55,580 bases of DNA from Candidatus Bacteroides merdigallinarum (GCA_019116285.1 DXBX01000022.1:1-55580); one strand, 5' to 3'. Positions 1-8,377 are shown, numbered from the stretch's first letter. The notes: a model not told the origin generated them from the letters alone. Translations and numbers: made by a program.

Positions 1-10
1 AAACGAGAAT

Positions 11-65
11 TTTTAAAAGGGTAAAATAAAATTGACCCCCAACACCAGGACTTTAAAGGGTCAAT
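11..65. repeat. Short inverted and direct repeats, possible IS end
   Basis: ATTGACCC at 31-38 is inverted as GGGTCAAT at 58-65. Each arm is next to a TTTAAA-GGG-like stretch (11-22 and 51-60). The Toprim frame opens just after the second arm. Paired repeats at the point where a gene loses its 5' end are what an insertion-sequence terminus looks like, but no transposase is in the window, so this is inference. Confidence 0.3.
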
Positions 66-527
66 CATATTGTAGCCAAAGGTGGGCAAATCCTGTTTGG
101 CCAAGAGGGTCAAAGTCGCGTGGCTTTTCCAGGTGGTTATGAAATACGCAATCCTTATCATAAAGGATGTATTGCGCCGAAAGCCGTGTCGTTCTTTTCC
201 CATGGGCAAACAGACAGCGTGTGCCTGTTCGAGGGGTTCATGGACTATTTGTCATTCCTCACCTTGCGGAAAAAGGAACGGTTGTCCGTACCCTGTTATG
301 GCGCAGACTTGTTGGTGCTGAACTCGGTGAACAATCTGCCCAAGGTGTTGCCACGGCTGAAAGCCTACAAACACCTCTATTGCTATCTCGACAACGACGA
401 TGCCGGGCGGCGTGTGGTGGACATGATCCGGGAACTCAAAGGCGATGCCGTGCATGACATGATGGAAGCCCATCCGTTGTACAAAGACCTCAATGACATC
501 CTTGTCGGGAAGAAAAAGATGCCGTAG
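57..527 (+). pseudogene. Toprim-domain (primase-like) protein, 5'-truncated
   Basis: The frame is open from 57 to the stop at 527, with a possible GTG start at 120. It encodes the Toprim half of a DnaG-like CHC2/Toprim protein of the kind carried by Bacteroidales conjugative elements. Visible motifs are the acidic strand LFEGFMDYLSF (the EGxxD-type motif) and YLDNDDAGRR (the DxD motif), which bind metal in Toprim enzymes. The segment GGYEIRNPYHKG just upstream is typical of the region before the Toprim core. The zinc-finger CHC2 part expected at the N-terminus is missing, and stops in the same frame at 27, 33 and 54 block any longer reading. I read this as a remnant left by insertion or deletion at the window's left side. 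A short functional internal-start product cannot be excluded. Confidence 0.6.
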
Positions 528-564
528 TAAAGGGGGGATAAGAGGCGAAAATACCATTTGATAT

Positions 565-595
565 TTTGTACAATGATTATAATTTAGTATTTTTG
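565..595 (+). promoter_or_regulatory. Bacteroidetes-type promoter of the AbiE-like cassette
   Basis: TTTG at 565-568 is separated by 19 bases from TATTTTTG at 588-595, an exact match to the TTTG / TAnnTTTG architecture. Transcription would start near 602, about 20 bases before the ATG at 622. Confidence 0.65.
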
Positions 596-621
596 CATCG
601 TTTTAATAGGTAATTAAATTG

Positions 622-1596
622 ATGCAAAACCAAGAGATTGACATAACGATTACAGGAAGAACAATCCAGTTGAGGATGCGTAGCAAGGAGCGGTTGAAAG
701 GCATTTCCATAGGAGACACCCTTGCCTATCGGTTTTACGATGGCGAATACCATGGCATGCGGTTACTGTTTGCTGAACCCAAAGGGGCGGTGGCATCGCC
801 GCGCAACCTTGCCCTGACAGCCGACAAAATCTCCGCCTCACTCGGGCTTCCTGTCGTTTACCTGTTGCCCTCCGCCCCGGCATACCAGCGGCAGCGGCTG
901 ATAGACAGGGAGGTCTATTTCGTTGTGTCAGCCAAATATGCCCATCTGCCCATGCTCGTGGCCAACGAACGTGTCCGGCACAAGAAAGCAGCCAAAGCCC
1001 TGTCTCCCGTGGCACAGTACATCCTTCTCTATCACTTGCAGGTGGAAAGCCTTGAAGGATTGTCGGCCAATGATGTCAAAGGTAAGTTGCCCTATTCATA
1101 CGCGAGCATAACCCTTGGCATGACCTGTCTTGAAGACCTGGGCTTATGCGAGAGAATCGCTGACGGCTCCAAGAGAAAGGTACTTCACTTCCATCGAAAG
1201 GGGATTGAACTGTGGGAGCAGGCCGGGTCGGTGCTTGCCAGTCCTGTCGAGCAAAAAGTATATTGCGACGGCCTTGACACGCAAGAGGTTTATCCTGTTT
1301 GCGGCATCAATGCTCTTGCCCATTATACACGCCTCAATCCCGACCCGGAGCGCATGGTCATGATGGAAGCAAGACTGTTCCGGTCATTGTCTGAGGCAGG
1401 ATCAATAAAGAACCCGAACGACTATGACGGCGATATCGTCATAGAAGTCTGGAAATACCCGCCGATCACAAGTCATGAGACAAAGCCCATGTTTGTTGAC
1501 AGGCTATCGTTGGCCCTCTCGCTGCGTGACGATACCGACGCGCGGGTAGAGGGCGAAGTAGAACAATTAATCAATGAAATGGAATGGAAGGATTAG
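622..1596 (+). CDS. AbiEi-like winged-helix protein (putative type IV antitoxin)
   Basis: This 324-residue protein starts at ATG 622; the TTG three bases earlier is less likely. I do not recognise its exact family. The N-terminal 120 residues are a mixed domain. Around residues 130-180 there is a helix-rich segment (SPVAQYILLYHLQVESLEGL, then LPYSYASITLGMTCLEDLGL) with the spacing of a winged helix-turn-helix. The C-terminal third contains GINALAHYT and VDRLSLALSLRDDTD, which resemble the C-terminal effector part of AbiEi-type antitoxins. It overlaps the downstream nucleotidyltransferase gene by 13 bases, so the two are translationally coupled, and a consensus promoter lies just upstream. Gene order (antitoxin-like DNA binder first, AbiEii-like enzyme second) matches type IV toxin-antitoxin operons such as AbiE. 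The antitoxin role rests on context and is moderately secure. Confidence 0.6.
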   Translation: MQNQEIDITITGRTIQLRMRSKERLKGISIGDTLAYRFYDGEYHGMRLLFAEPKGAVASPRNLALTADKISASLGLPVVYLLPSAPAYQRQRLIDREVYFVVSAKYAHLPMLVANERVRHKKAAKALSPVAQYILLYHLQVESLEGLSANDVKGKLPYSYASITLGMTCLEDLGLCERIADGSKRKVLHFHRKGIELWEQAGSVLASPVEQKVYCDGLDTQEVYPVCGINALAHYTRLNPDPERMVMMEARLFRSLSEAGSIKNPNDYDGDIVIEVWKYPPITSHETKPMFVDRLSLALSLRDDTDARVEGEVEQLINEMEWKD

Positions 1597-2369
1597 AAAA
1601 ATTCCGGGAAGCTTTTGAGGCTTATTCCGACAACTATGTCATCATAGGCGGCACGGCCTGCGAAATGGTCATGTCAGGCACCGTGGTGCGGCCACGCGCC
1701 ACCCATGACATAGATATGATAGTAATTGTGGAGAAAATGTCCGCAGCCTTTGCCGAAAGATTCTGGCAATTTATTCGGGAAGGCGGCTATCGTCCTGAGA
1801 AAAGGAAGCCTAAAGAGGGAGAAACGCCACGATACGAGTTATACAGGTTCGTGGATGGCAAGCCCGGTTATCCGGCAATGATTGAACTTCTTTCCCGACA
1901 TCCCGATACCCTTGGGGCTCCGAAAGGTCTTGTCATAGAACCATTGCCCATGGATGCCGAAGCGTCGAGTCTGAGTGCCATCATCATGGATGATGACTAT
2001 TATCACTTCACCGTTGCGCACAGCATATTGACGGACGGCATCCGCCATGCCTCCCCGGAAGCCTTGATAGCCTTGAAAGCCCGTGCTTACCTGAACTTGA
2101 TGCAAGACAAGGCCGTCGGCCGGCATGTCAACAGCAAGGACATCAAGAAGCACCGTTCTGACGTGTTGAAAAATGTGGCCATCATGGAAGATGCGCCAGT
2201 GGCCGCCTCCGATGCCATAGTGTCTTGCGTAAAGTCTTTCGTGGCCTCTGTCAGAAGTGAATGGGAAACATTGGCGGAGCCTCTTGCCAAGTCTCTGGGG
2301 CAGGATGCGACATTCGTGGAGGGATTGTTGGAGGTGTTGGACGGACTATTTATTGCTGAAGAGCCATGA
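1584..2369 (+). CDS. AbiEii-like nucleotidyltransferase (putative type IV toxin)
   Basis: A 261-residue protein with the hallmark of minimal nucleotidyltransferases near its start: IIGGTACEMVMSG, then RATHDIDMIV (residues about 20-50), the GG-x(n)-DxD arrangement that binds metal and NTP. AMIELLSRHPD (about residue 93) could supply the third strand, and ALIALKARAYLNL (about 155-168) matches the conserved lysine helix of AbiEii/AbiGii proteins. Characterised relatives (AbiEii, MenT) are toxins that transfer nucleotides to tRNA or other targets and are neutralised by the upstream AbiEi protein. The gene overlaps its upstream partner by 13 bases and the next gene by 4 (ATGA). The family call is good; toxicity and target are inference. 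A housekeeping or antibiotic nucleotidyltransferase is a less likely alternative. Confidence 0.72.
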   Translation: MEGLEKFREAFEAYSDNYVIIGGTACEMVMSGTVVRPRATHDIDMIVIVEKMSAAFAERFWQFIREGGYRPEKRKPKEGETPRYELYRFVDGKPGYPAMIELLSRHPDTLGAPKGLVIEPLPMDAEASSLSAIIMDDDYYHFTVAHSILTDGIRHASPEALIALKARAYLNLMQDKAVGRHVNSKDIKKHRSDVLKNVAIMEDAPVAASDAIVSCVKSFVASVRSEWETLAEPLAKSLGQDATFVEGLLEVLDGLFIAEEP

Positions 2370-3127
2370 AGATACAATATGCGTCCGACCTCCATCTGGA
2401 GTTTGCCGACAATTGGCGGTATCTAAAAGCGAATCCGCTTGAAGTGGCCGGGGATATACTCGTCCTCGCTGGGGACATAGGCTATCTCGGCGATGAGAAC
2501 TATTCGATGCACCCGTTTTGGGACTGGGCATCTGACAATTACAAGCAGGTGATTGCCTGTATGGGCAATCACGAGTTCTATAAGTATTACGACATTGGCA
2601 CGTTGGCTGACGGCTTATGCCTTGAAATACGCCCCAATGTACACAGCTATTACAACAGTGTTATCCGCATTGGCGACGTTGACATCATAGTTTCGACATT
2701 GTGGGGCAAGATTCCTTTGGAAGAGGCGTATTTCACCGAGCAAGTGATAAGCGACTTCCGGCGTATCTTGTATAAGGGGGAACTCCTTACATTCACAGAC
2801 TTCAACCGTGAACACGAACGGTGTTTGTCTTTTATTAAGGAGGCTATCAGGTCAAGTACCGTCAGCAAAAAGGTGGTCGTGACCCACCATGTGCCCTCGT
2901 TCAGGATGCAATGCCCCAAGTTTGCCGATAGTAAAGCAAACGGGGCATTCATGATAGAACTGGAAGACTACATCAAGGGATGCGGAGTGGACTACTGGAT
3001 TTACGGCCACTCCCATTACAATGTTGATGTGCAGATTGGCGAAACATGGTGCGTCAGCAACCAATTGGGCTATGTATTCCATAACGAGCATTTGACCTTC
3101 GACCCTGGGAAAGTTTTTGAAGTATAA
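2366..3127 (+). CDS. Calcineurin-like metallophosphoesterase
   Basis: This 253-residue protein has the full set of metallophosphoesterase metal-binding motifs in order: SDLHLE (residues 7-12), LAGDIG (about 34-39), GNHEFY (about 67-72), THHVPSF (about 171-177) and YGHSHYN (about 213-219). The fold is a single-domain phosphodiesterase/phosphatase with a two-metal centre; the substrate is unknown. Its ATG overlaps the stop of the nucleotidyltransferase gene (ATGA at 2366-2369), so it is the third gene of one transcript. A phosphoesterase coupled to a nucleotidyltransferase could remove the transferred nucleotide or act as a second effector, but nothing in the sequence decides this. Length and motifs are intact and the gene looks functional. 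Confidence 0.85.
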   Translation: MKIQYASDLHLEFADNWRYLKANPLEVAGDILVLAGDIGYLGDENYSMHPFWDWASDNYKQVIACMGNHEFYKYYDIGTLADGLCLEIRPNVHSYYNSVIRIGDVDIIVSTLWGKIPLEEAYFTEQVISDFRRILYKGELLTFTDFNREHERCLSFIKEAIRSSTVSKKVVVTHHVPSFRMQCPKFADSKANGAFMIELEDYIKGCGVDYWIYGHSHYNVDVQIGETWCVSNQLGYVFHNEHLTFDPGKVFEV

Positions 3128-3226
3128 AGGGGCTTGGGCTGGAACCAACAGTACAAGCAATTTTTGAGAAAAGGACAACCGCCCCACCCACATATGGAAA
3201 CGGCTGTCCTTTCTTGTTCTTTGTGC

Positions 3227-3745
3227 CTATGCCGGTCTGCGCCCTCTGACTTTCCAGCCGTAGACGTCGGCCACGTAGGGATAGAGTGAGCGTGTGAGCT
3301 TGCGGAAGCCTTTCTCGTCAATTTCAAGGTTGTAAATCTTGTCGGCTATCCGCTCGGCGTCCTCCCGGCTTTTCGCCACCCGGTAAAGTACATAGTTCGT
3401 GCCATCGTGGTGAGCCATGCGACCACGGATGTTATAGCTGTCGCCGTACCATTCGCAATCCTCACAGGAACTGTACAGGATGTCCGCAATGTTGCTGCCC
3501 AAAATCTGATACCCCTGCCTGCGTCCCCGCCACAAGCCCAAGTCGCCAAAGGCGATTATCACACCGTCCACCTCCTTGTTAAGGTTAAAGCGTTCATCGT
3601 CCAGCCAACTGTTGACCTCCTCGCCCCATTCCTCGTCACTGACCATGTAGCTGTCATCTTCCAACTGTTCCCGCTGGAAATTCTGGTAATGCTCCCGTGC
3701 CTCGTCGTCTATCCGACTGTCGTTTGACCAAATAATCTGTTTCAT
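3227..3745 (-). CDS. Unrecognised acidic protein of conjugative-element type
   Basis: The ATG at 3745 (MKQIIWSND) gives 172 residues; an upstream ATG in the same frame would add an unlikely Arg/Pro-rich tail. The protein is acidic in its first half (many Asp, Glu and Trp: MVSDEEWGEEVNSWLDDERF), then has an aromatic/Gly central part (GVIIAFGDLGLWRGRRQGY) and a cysteine pair (SSCEDCEWYGDSY, about residues 87-97). I do not recognise a named domain, although proteins of this style sit in the accessory parts of Bacteroidales conjugative transposons. It is transcribed towards the phosphoesterase gene, with about 100 bases between the two stops. Function unknown. Confidence 0.6.
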   Translation of the reverse strand: MKQIIWSNDSRIDDEAREHYQNFQREQLEDDSYMVSDEEWGEEVNSWLDDERFNLNKEVDGVIIAFGDLGLWRGRRQGYQILGSNIADILYSSCEDCEWYGDSYNIRGRMAHHDGTNYVLYRVAKSREDAERIADKIYNLEIDEKGFRKLTRSLYPYVADVYGWKVRGRRPA

Positions 3746-4168
3746 TGTTACAAGTTTTGATGTTACACTTCTTGTTCCTTCCCTGCCGTCGGGCTTGCAC
3801 CCGTCCACAGGGACTTGTTTTCATGTGCAAGATTAAGGCGGAAAGGCGGGAACGAATGCAAGGAGGAAGCTGGCCGCCCCGGAACTGCGCCTTGCAGCTT
3901 CCCGACCGCCTTACCTTCGCACAACGAAAACAACGACCGGGGGATGCGCACGGTGGATTATGCCTATTAGCCGATTGAGAAAAGGGAAACAAGAGCTGAT
4001 TAAAAAGGGGAATTGCGGGTTTGAAGTATGATTGACAGTATGATTTTCTCGCCCGAAGAAAATTCACGTTAAAATCGGACGATATTTCGGCCCGGTCTTT
4101 CCCACATTGTCTTTTCCACCATTCTTTTGCAGGCAAAACGAATGTAAAACCCAGCAAAAAGACAACGC
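3746..4168. other. Gene-free stretch between two divergent island genes
   Basis: No convincing gene is present; open frames here are short, low-complexity or antisense. It contains an imperfect inverted pair (GCAAGG...CCTTGC, about 3858-3896) and probably the leaders of the genes on either side. In intact conjugative elements such spacers often hold regulatory or transfer-origin sequences, but I see no specific signature. Confidence 0.4.
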
Positions 4169-4372
4169 ATGAGTCCATTTATGATATTCGCCTTGGTGCT
4201 GACGATAGCTTACGCCATTTACTACGCGGTGGTCATCGCCAAGGACTTGCGAGGCAAGAAAGGACAGGCCAACCCCGCCGAGGAAGTGTTCGACCTGGAC
4301 GGCATGGAGGAAGAGGAATCTGTCTTTTGCTTTCATTTGTTGACTTTTCTTTGGGGAGTCAACCTTTTCTAA
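4169..4372 (+). pseudogene. Truncated Tra-like conjugation membrane protein
   Basis: The first 48 or so codons look genuine: an N-terminal membrane helix (FMIFALVLTIAYAIYYAVVI), a basic turn (KDLRGKKG) and an acidic segment (AEEVFDLDGMEEEES). This resembles the start of a small Tra-operon protein of CTnDOT-type elements. From about 4318 the frame switches to a hydrophobic tail that is not of the same character and stops at 4372, so the gene is cut. No other tra gene follows; core genes begin at 4661. I read this as the island boundary. The exact Tra family is uncertain. Confidence 0.4.
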
Positions 4373-4424
4373 AATAAGACACGGTCTCTTTTTGGTCTCT
4401 TTCGGAAAGAGAGAAAGATGAGAT
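4337..4424. other. Hairpin-rich island/core junction
   Basis: GTTGACT and AGTCAAC (4337-4361) can pair around a short loop and are followed by a T-rich run. A second stem (CTCTTTC / GAAAGAG) follows near 4397-4413. The rest of 4373-4614 shows no gene. The stems could be a transcription terminator or a recombination scar at the point where the Tra-like gene is lost. Confidence 0.35.
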
Positions 4425-4614
4425 GCACAAGGGAACAGAGATAAGTTAATAAGAAAGGTGTTTATACAGAAATAAATCATTACATATTACATAACATAAA
4501 GAAGAAAAATGATAATTCAGATGAAACGTCTACGGTAACTCATTCCCCTCCTCCGACACACTCCTTCCCCACAAAATCCTCGCCGGGATGGGAGCTGTTT
4601 TCAAAACTTTTGTG

Positions 4615-4622
4615 TAGTTTTG
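4615..4622 (+). promoter_or_regulatory. -7 element of sdaA
   Basis: TAGTTTTG matches TAnnTTTG and lies 38 bases upstream of the sdaA ATG. The -33 region is weak. Confidence 0.45.
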
Positions 4623-4660
4623 CAGTGTTAGTACTAATCCGACAAAAACATCTTCAAACA

Positions 4661-5872
4661 ATGAAGTCAATTAAAGAACTTTACCGCATCGGCACAGGAC
4701 CCTCGAGCAGCCACACGATGGGGCCCCGCAAGGCCGCACAAATCTTCTTGGGACGCCACCCGGAAGCCGCCTCCTTCCGCGTCACCCTCTACGGCAGCCT
4801 GGCCGCCACGGGCAAGGGACACATGACCAACACGGCCATCATCGAGACCCTGGAACCCGTCGCCCCCGTGGAAATCGTATGGGAACCGAAAATCTTCCTC
4901 TCCTTCCACCCCAACGGCATGAAATTCGAGTCACTGGACAAGGATAAGCACCCGACGGACGAATGGACCGTCTTCAGCATCGGCGGGGGTGCCCTGGCCG
5001 AAGAACACGATGGCGACACGTCCATCAACACACCCGAAGTCTACGAGATGAGCCACATGACAGAAATCCTCGACTGGTGTGAACGCACGGGAAAGAGTTA
5101 TTGGGAATACGTGAAAGAATGTGAGGAAAGCGATATCTGGGACTACCTGCACGAGGTATGGAAGACCATGCAGGAGGCCGTCCGGCGCGGCCTGGACGCG
5201 GAGGGTGTATTGCCCGGCCCGCTCAACCTGCGCCGCAAGGCTTCAATGTATTACATCAAGGCGTGCGGATACAAGCAGTCCCTCCAGTCGCGCGGACTGG
5301 TGTTCTCCTACGCCCTGGCCGTGAGCGAGGAGAATGCGTCGGGAGGTGTGATTGTAACGGCTCCCACGTGTGGTTCATGCGGCGTGGTACCCGCCGTGCT
5401 CTATCACCTGGCCAAGAGCCGCGACTTCAGCGAGATGCGTATCCTGCGCGCCCTGGCTACGGCGGGCCTCATCGGCAATGTGGTGAAGACCAATGCCTCC
5501 ATTTCGGGCGCCGAGGCAGGCTGTCAGGCGGAGGTGGGGGTGGCCTGCTCGATGGCATCGGCCGCAGCCAACCAACTGTTCGGCGGCACGCCCGCACAGA
5601 TAGAATATGCAGCCGAGATGGGCTTGGAGCATCACCTGGGCATGACGTGCGACCCCGTGTGCGGCCTGGTGCAAATCCCCTGCATCGAGCGCAACGCTTA
5701 TGCAGCCGCCCGCGCCCTGGATGCAAACTTGTACTCCTCCTTCACCGACGGCATACACCGCGTGTCGTTCGACCGCGTCATCGAGGTGATGAAGGAGACA
5801 GGCAACGACCTGCCTTCGCTCTACAAGGAAACGGGCGAAGGAGGCCTGGCCAAGGATTATCACCCGATGTAA
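4661..5872 (+). CDS. sdaA: L-serine ammonia-lyase (single-chain serine dehydratase)
   Basis: Converts L-serine to pyruvate and ammonia in the cytosol with an oxygen-sensitive [4Fe-4S] cluster. The start at 4661 (MKSIKELYRIG) gives 403 residues; the frame extends upstream but only into non-coding leader. The N-terminal beta domain carries GPSSSHTMGP, typical of the family. The alpha domain has the cysteine motifs that hold the cluster: TAPTCGSCG (about residue 230) and MTCDPVCGLVQIPCIERN (about 330-347). Both domains are in one polypeptide, as in type I/II enzymes. It is convergent with the PepSY-like gene, only 13 bases away. The sequence is complete and GC-rich in third positions like its core neighbours. 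Confident call. Confidence 0.93.
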   Translation: MKSIKELYRIGTGPSSSHTMGPRKAAQIFLGRHPEAASFRVTLYGSLAATGKGHMTNTAIIETLEPVAPVEIVWEPKIFLSFHPNGMKFESLDKDKHPTDEWTVFSIGGGALAEEHDGDTSINTPEVYEMSHMTEILDWCERTGKSYWEYVKECEESDIWDYLHEVWKTMQEAVRRGLDAEGVLPGPLNLRRKASMYYIKACGYKQSLQSRGLVFSYALAVSEENASGGVIVTAPTCGSCGVVPAVLYHLAKSRDFSEMRILRALATAGLIGNVVKTNASISGAEAGCQAEVGVACSMASAAANQLFGGTPAQIEYAAEMGLEHHLGMTCDPVCGLVQIPCIERNAYAAARALDANLYSSFTDGIHRVSFDRVIEVMKETGNDLPSLYKETGEGGLAKDYHPM

Positions 5873-5885
5873 GGAGAAGCCCTCA

Positions 5886-6326
5886 TCAATCATCAACCTT
5901 GATGAGCTCTCCCTTCGCATTGAAGGTCAGAGACCAGTCGTTGCTCAGGTCCACTTCCACTTCCCGGCGCTTGCGTTCAATCTTTACGACGTAGGCGTCG
6001 GGATAGTGGCTCTTGAGATACTCCGTCACATAAGCAGGTATTATCCCCATGGGAACAGGAGCCTCATCGCAATCTACTTCCAACCATTCCCCTTTGCGGT
6101 CGAAGTCTATCTCCGTGCGGTCGGTCAAGAGAACTTCATACTTCTTGGTCTGAAACAGCTCGCTCTCGATTTTTATGTGAGATACTTGTGCCTTCGTAAA
6201 GTAGGTGCTGATGAACGTGCGTGCCGCCGCCGGCAACTTCTTCGTATCATGGGTGATGACATCACCGGCACAAGCCGTCTGGAATACCAGGAATGTCAGC
6301 AACAGAGCGGATAAAACATTTTTCAT
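5886..6326 (-). CDS. Exported PepSY-like (DUF2874) protein
   Basis: The chosen start at 6326 (MKNVLSALLLTFLVFQ) opens with a signal peptide ending near CAG; the longer frame would put 26 residues before it. The mature 125 or so residues hold two repeats of the PepSY-like fold: a first beta-rich unit (KIESELFQTKKYEVLLTDRT, then DFDRKGEWLEVD) and a second (VVKIERKRREVEVDLSNDWS, then FNAKGELIKVD). Such proteins are periplasmic, bind unknown ligands, and in Bacteroides are often encoded beside two-component systems. Here the gene follows the histidine kinase by 74 bases on the same strand, so it is probably part of that operon or its target. Molecular role unknown. Confidence 0.8.
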   Translation of the reverse strand: MKNVLSALLLTFLVFQTACAGDVITHDTKKLPAAARTFISTYFTKAQVSHIKIESELFQTKKYEVLLTDRTEIDFDRKGEWLEVDCDEAPVPMGIIPAYVTEYLKSHYPDAYVVKIERKRREVEVDLSNDWSLTFNAKGELIKVDD

Positions 6327-6400
6327 ATACAACAATTTATATAGGTTTACGATATTCCTTTTCTGCAAAAGACGGGAGCAATCTTGGAGATTTTCTGGAT

Positions 6401-7699
6401 TCATCCCTCTTCTTTTTCTTTTTTATTTTCTTTAACCAAACGGAAGACGTGCATGCCTTCTTCCCACACATAGTCCAACGTCAAGGAAGCGGACCGGGCG
6501 ATGGTGCGCGCAATGGCCAGTCCCAGGCCGTTGGAGTCCTGTTTTCCCGTGATGGAATGATGGAAGCGGCGGAACAACTTCTCCGAATCCAAGGGTGCAT
6601 CGCCCGAATTCCTGACCAGCAAGGCGTCCGGCGTGGTCACGACTTGCAAAGTTCCCCCATCCAGATTGTGCAGCAAGGCATTCTTCAACAGATTGGACAC
6701 AAGAATCTGCGCCAGCGAAGGATTGCACCGGATGATGAAAGGCAGCTCTGCCCGTTGGCGATCCAGGTGTATGTCCTTGTGCTCGTAGATATCCATCAAA
6801 TCGGGCAAAAGACCATCCACAAGTTCATCTACATCCACCTCTTCCACCTCGGAGAACTGTCCGTTCTCGATGCGCGAAAGCAAGAGCAGGGACTTGTTGA
6901 GCTTCACGGCACGCCCCAAAGTGGAATAGATGGCGTCCAGTTCCTTCATCTGGGCTTCGGAGAGGCTTTCGCTCTCGGCCAGCAACTCCACCTTTCCACG
7001 GACAATGGCCAAGGGAGTCTGCAACTCGTGGGCGGCATTCTCGATGAACTGCTTCTGCTCCTCGTAGGCCTTGTGGCTTCGTCCGGCCATGTCTTCGGCG
7101 GCATCACTCAACTGACGGAACTCACGAATTTGGGTGGGATTGTCCAAGGGAGGTACAGGTTTGCCCGGCTGGATGCGCTGGAGCCACTGCAACAACCGGT
7201 GCAAAGGCCGGAAGACGCCCTTCAACACCAGGCGTATGCCGATGGAAGTGCAAATGAGCAGCAATAGGAAGAGAATGCCGAGATACCACAGCATGGCCTC
7301 CCGGAGGTCATCGCGCTCCATGGTGGATACCATCAGTGTCAGCTCGTAGAATTGTCCGTCGGATGTGCGAAAGGCAGTCTTCATGGCGCGCACAGGCTCG
7401 TACTCGCCTTCCAGTTCGATATAGAGAGAAGAGTCGTAGAATATCTCGCGATAATTCACCCCTTCCTCTTCCGTCAGGGGGCGGAAGGAGTAGACAGCCA
7501 TCAGATTGCCTTGTGTGTTGAGGGTAGAGGGGTCGCGCAGTGCCTGCTTGATGAGGAGATAGGCATAATTCTCCAGGGTGTCGTCTGTCTCGTCCACCAC
7601 CTCGTCGACGATGGCGTAGTAGAACAAGACTCCCCACGTAGCCATCAGCGCAATGAACAGCAACGAGAGTTTCCGATAGGTATAATGCAGGAGTTTCAT
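6401..7699 (-). CDS. Sensor histidine kinase
   Basis: A 432-residue inner-membrane kinase. Helix 1 is at about residues 11-30, followed by a periplasmic sensor region of about 105 residues, then helix 2 at about 137-158 (YLGILFLLLLICTSIGIRL). A HAMP-like linker comes next, then the H-box FIENAAHELQTPLA with the phospho-acceptor His224. The N-box is LVSNLLKNALLHN (about 332-344) and the G-box is SNGLGLAIA (about 397-405). It overlaps the upstream response-regulator gene by 4 bases (7696-7699), so the pair is coupled. The likely partner is the OmpR-type regulator; the signal is unknown. The neighbouring PepSY-like and DUF4738 exported proteins suggest an envelope-related input. Confidence 0.93.
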   Translation of the reverse strand: MKLLHYTYRKLSLLFIALMATWGVLFYYAIVDEVVDETDDTLENYAYLLIKQALRDPSTLNTQGNLMAVYSFRPLTEEEGVNYREIFYDSSLYIELEGEYEPVRAMKTAFRTSDGQFYELTLMVSTMERDDLREAMLWYLGILFLLLLICTSIGIRLVLKGVFRPLHRLLQWLQRIQPGKPVPPLDNPTQIREFRQLSDAAEDMAGRSHKAYEEQKQFIENAAHELQTPLAIVRGKVELLAESESLSEAQMKELDAIYSTLGRAVKLNKSLLLLSRIENGQFSEVEEVDVDELVDGLLPDLMDIYEHKDIHLDRQRAELPFIIRCNPSLAQILVSNLLKNALLHNLDGGTLQVVTTPDALLVRNSGDAPLDSEKLFRRFHHSITGKQDSNGLGLAIARTIARSASLTLDYVWEEGMHVFRLVKENKKEKEEG

Positions 7700-8373
7700 A
7701 CCTCGGACAGTTTGTACCCGAAGCCATAGACAGCCTTCAGCTCCACGGTGGCCCCGGCTTGCTTCAGCTTCTTGCGGAGGTTCTTCACTTGCGAATAGAT
7801 GAAGTCCAGCGAGTCGGCCTGGTCGATGTTATCGCCCCAGACGGATTCGGCCAGGCTCATCTTATTGATGACGCGGTTGGGATTGACCACAAAATAATAG
7901 AGCAGGTCATACTCCTTGCGGTTGAGCTGAAGGGGAGTGTCGTCCACCTGCACCAAGTGCTTGTCGGGATCCAACGTGAGGTTGCCCAGGGAGATGGTCA
8001 GGTCGCCCTTCGCCACACGACGGCGGATGAGGGACTTGACACGCGCGTTGAGTTCGGCCAGGTGGAAAGGCTTGGTGAGGTAATCGTCAGCCCCCAGCTC
8101 CAGTCCGTCCACCTTGTCGTCCAGCGAGTCCTTGGCGGAGATGATGAGCACGCTGTCGTTCCTCCGAAGCCGCTTGAGCTCGCGCAGCAGGTCCAGTCCG
8201 CTTCCGCCGGGCAGCATGATGTCCAGCAGGATGCAGTCATAGTCGTAGTCGTTCACTTTGTCCAAGGCCGAGAAATAGTCGGCCGCGGTCTCGACCACGA
8301 ACTTCTCTTTCACCAGCGAGGCGCGTATGGTCTCGCGCAGGTCTTGTTCGTCTTCTACAATCAATATCTTCAT
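7696..8373 (-). CDS. OmpR/PhoB-family response regulator
   Basis: A 225-residue regulator with a complete receiver domain (residues 1-120): acidic pair VEDE (6-9), phospho-acceptor Asp51 in ILLDIMLP, switch Ser79 in IISAK and Lys101 in LTKPF. The C-terminal winged-helix DNA-binding domain (about 128-225) has the typical end KAVYGFGYKL. It is the first gene of the regulator-kinase pair. A -7 element on the minus strand (8378-8385) sits only four bases before the ATG, so the mRNA is probably leaderless or nearly so. Targets are not known; the adjacent lipoprotein and PepSY-like genes are the obvious candidates. Confidence 0.93.
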   Translation of the reverse strand: MKILIVEDEQDLRETIRASLVKEKFVVETAADYFSALDKVNDYDYDCILLDIMLPGGSGLDLLRELKRLRRNDSVLIISAKDSLDDKVDGLELGADDYLTKPFHLAELNARVKSLIRRRVAKGDLTISLGNLTLDPDKHLVQVDDTPLQLNRKEYDLLYYFVVNPNRVINKMSLAESVWGDNIDQADSLDFIYSQVKNLRKKLKQAGATVELKAVYGFGYKLSEV

Positions 8374-8377
8374 GCGG

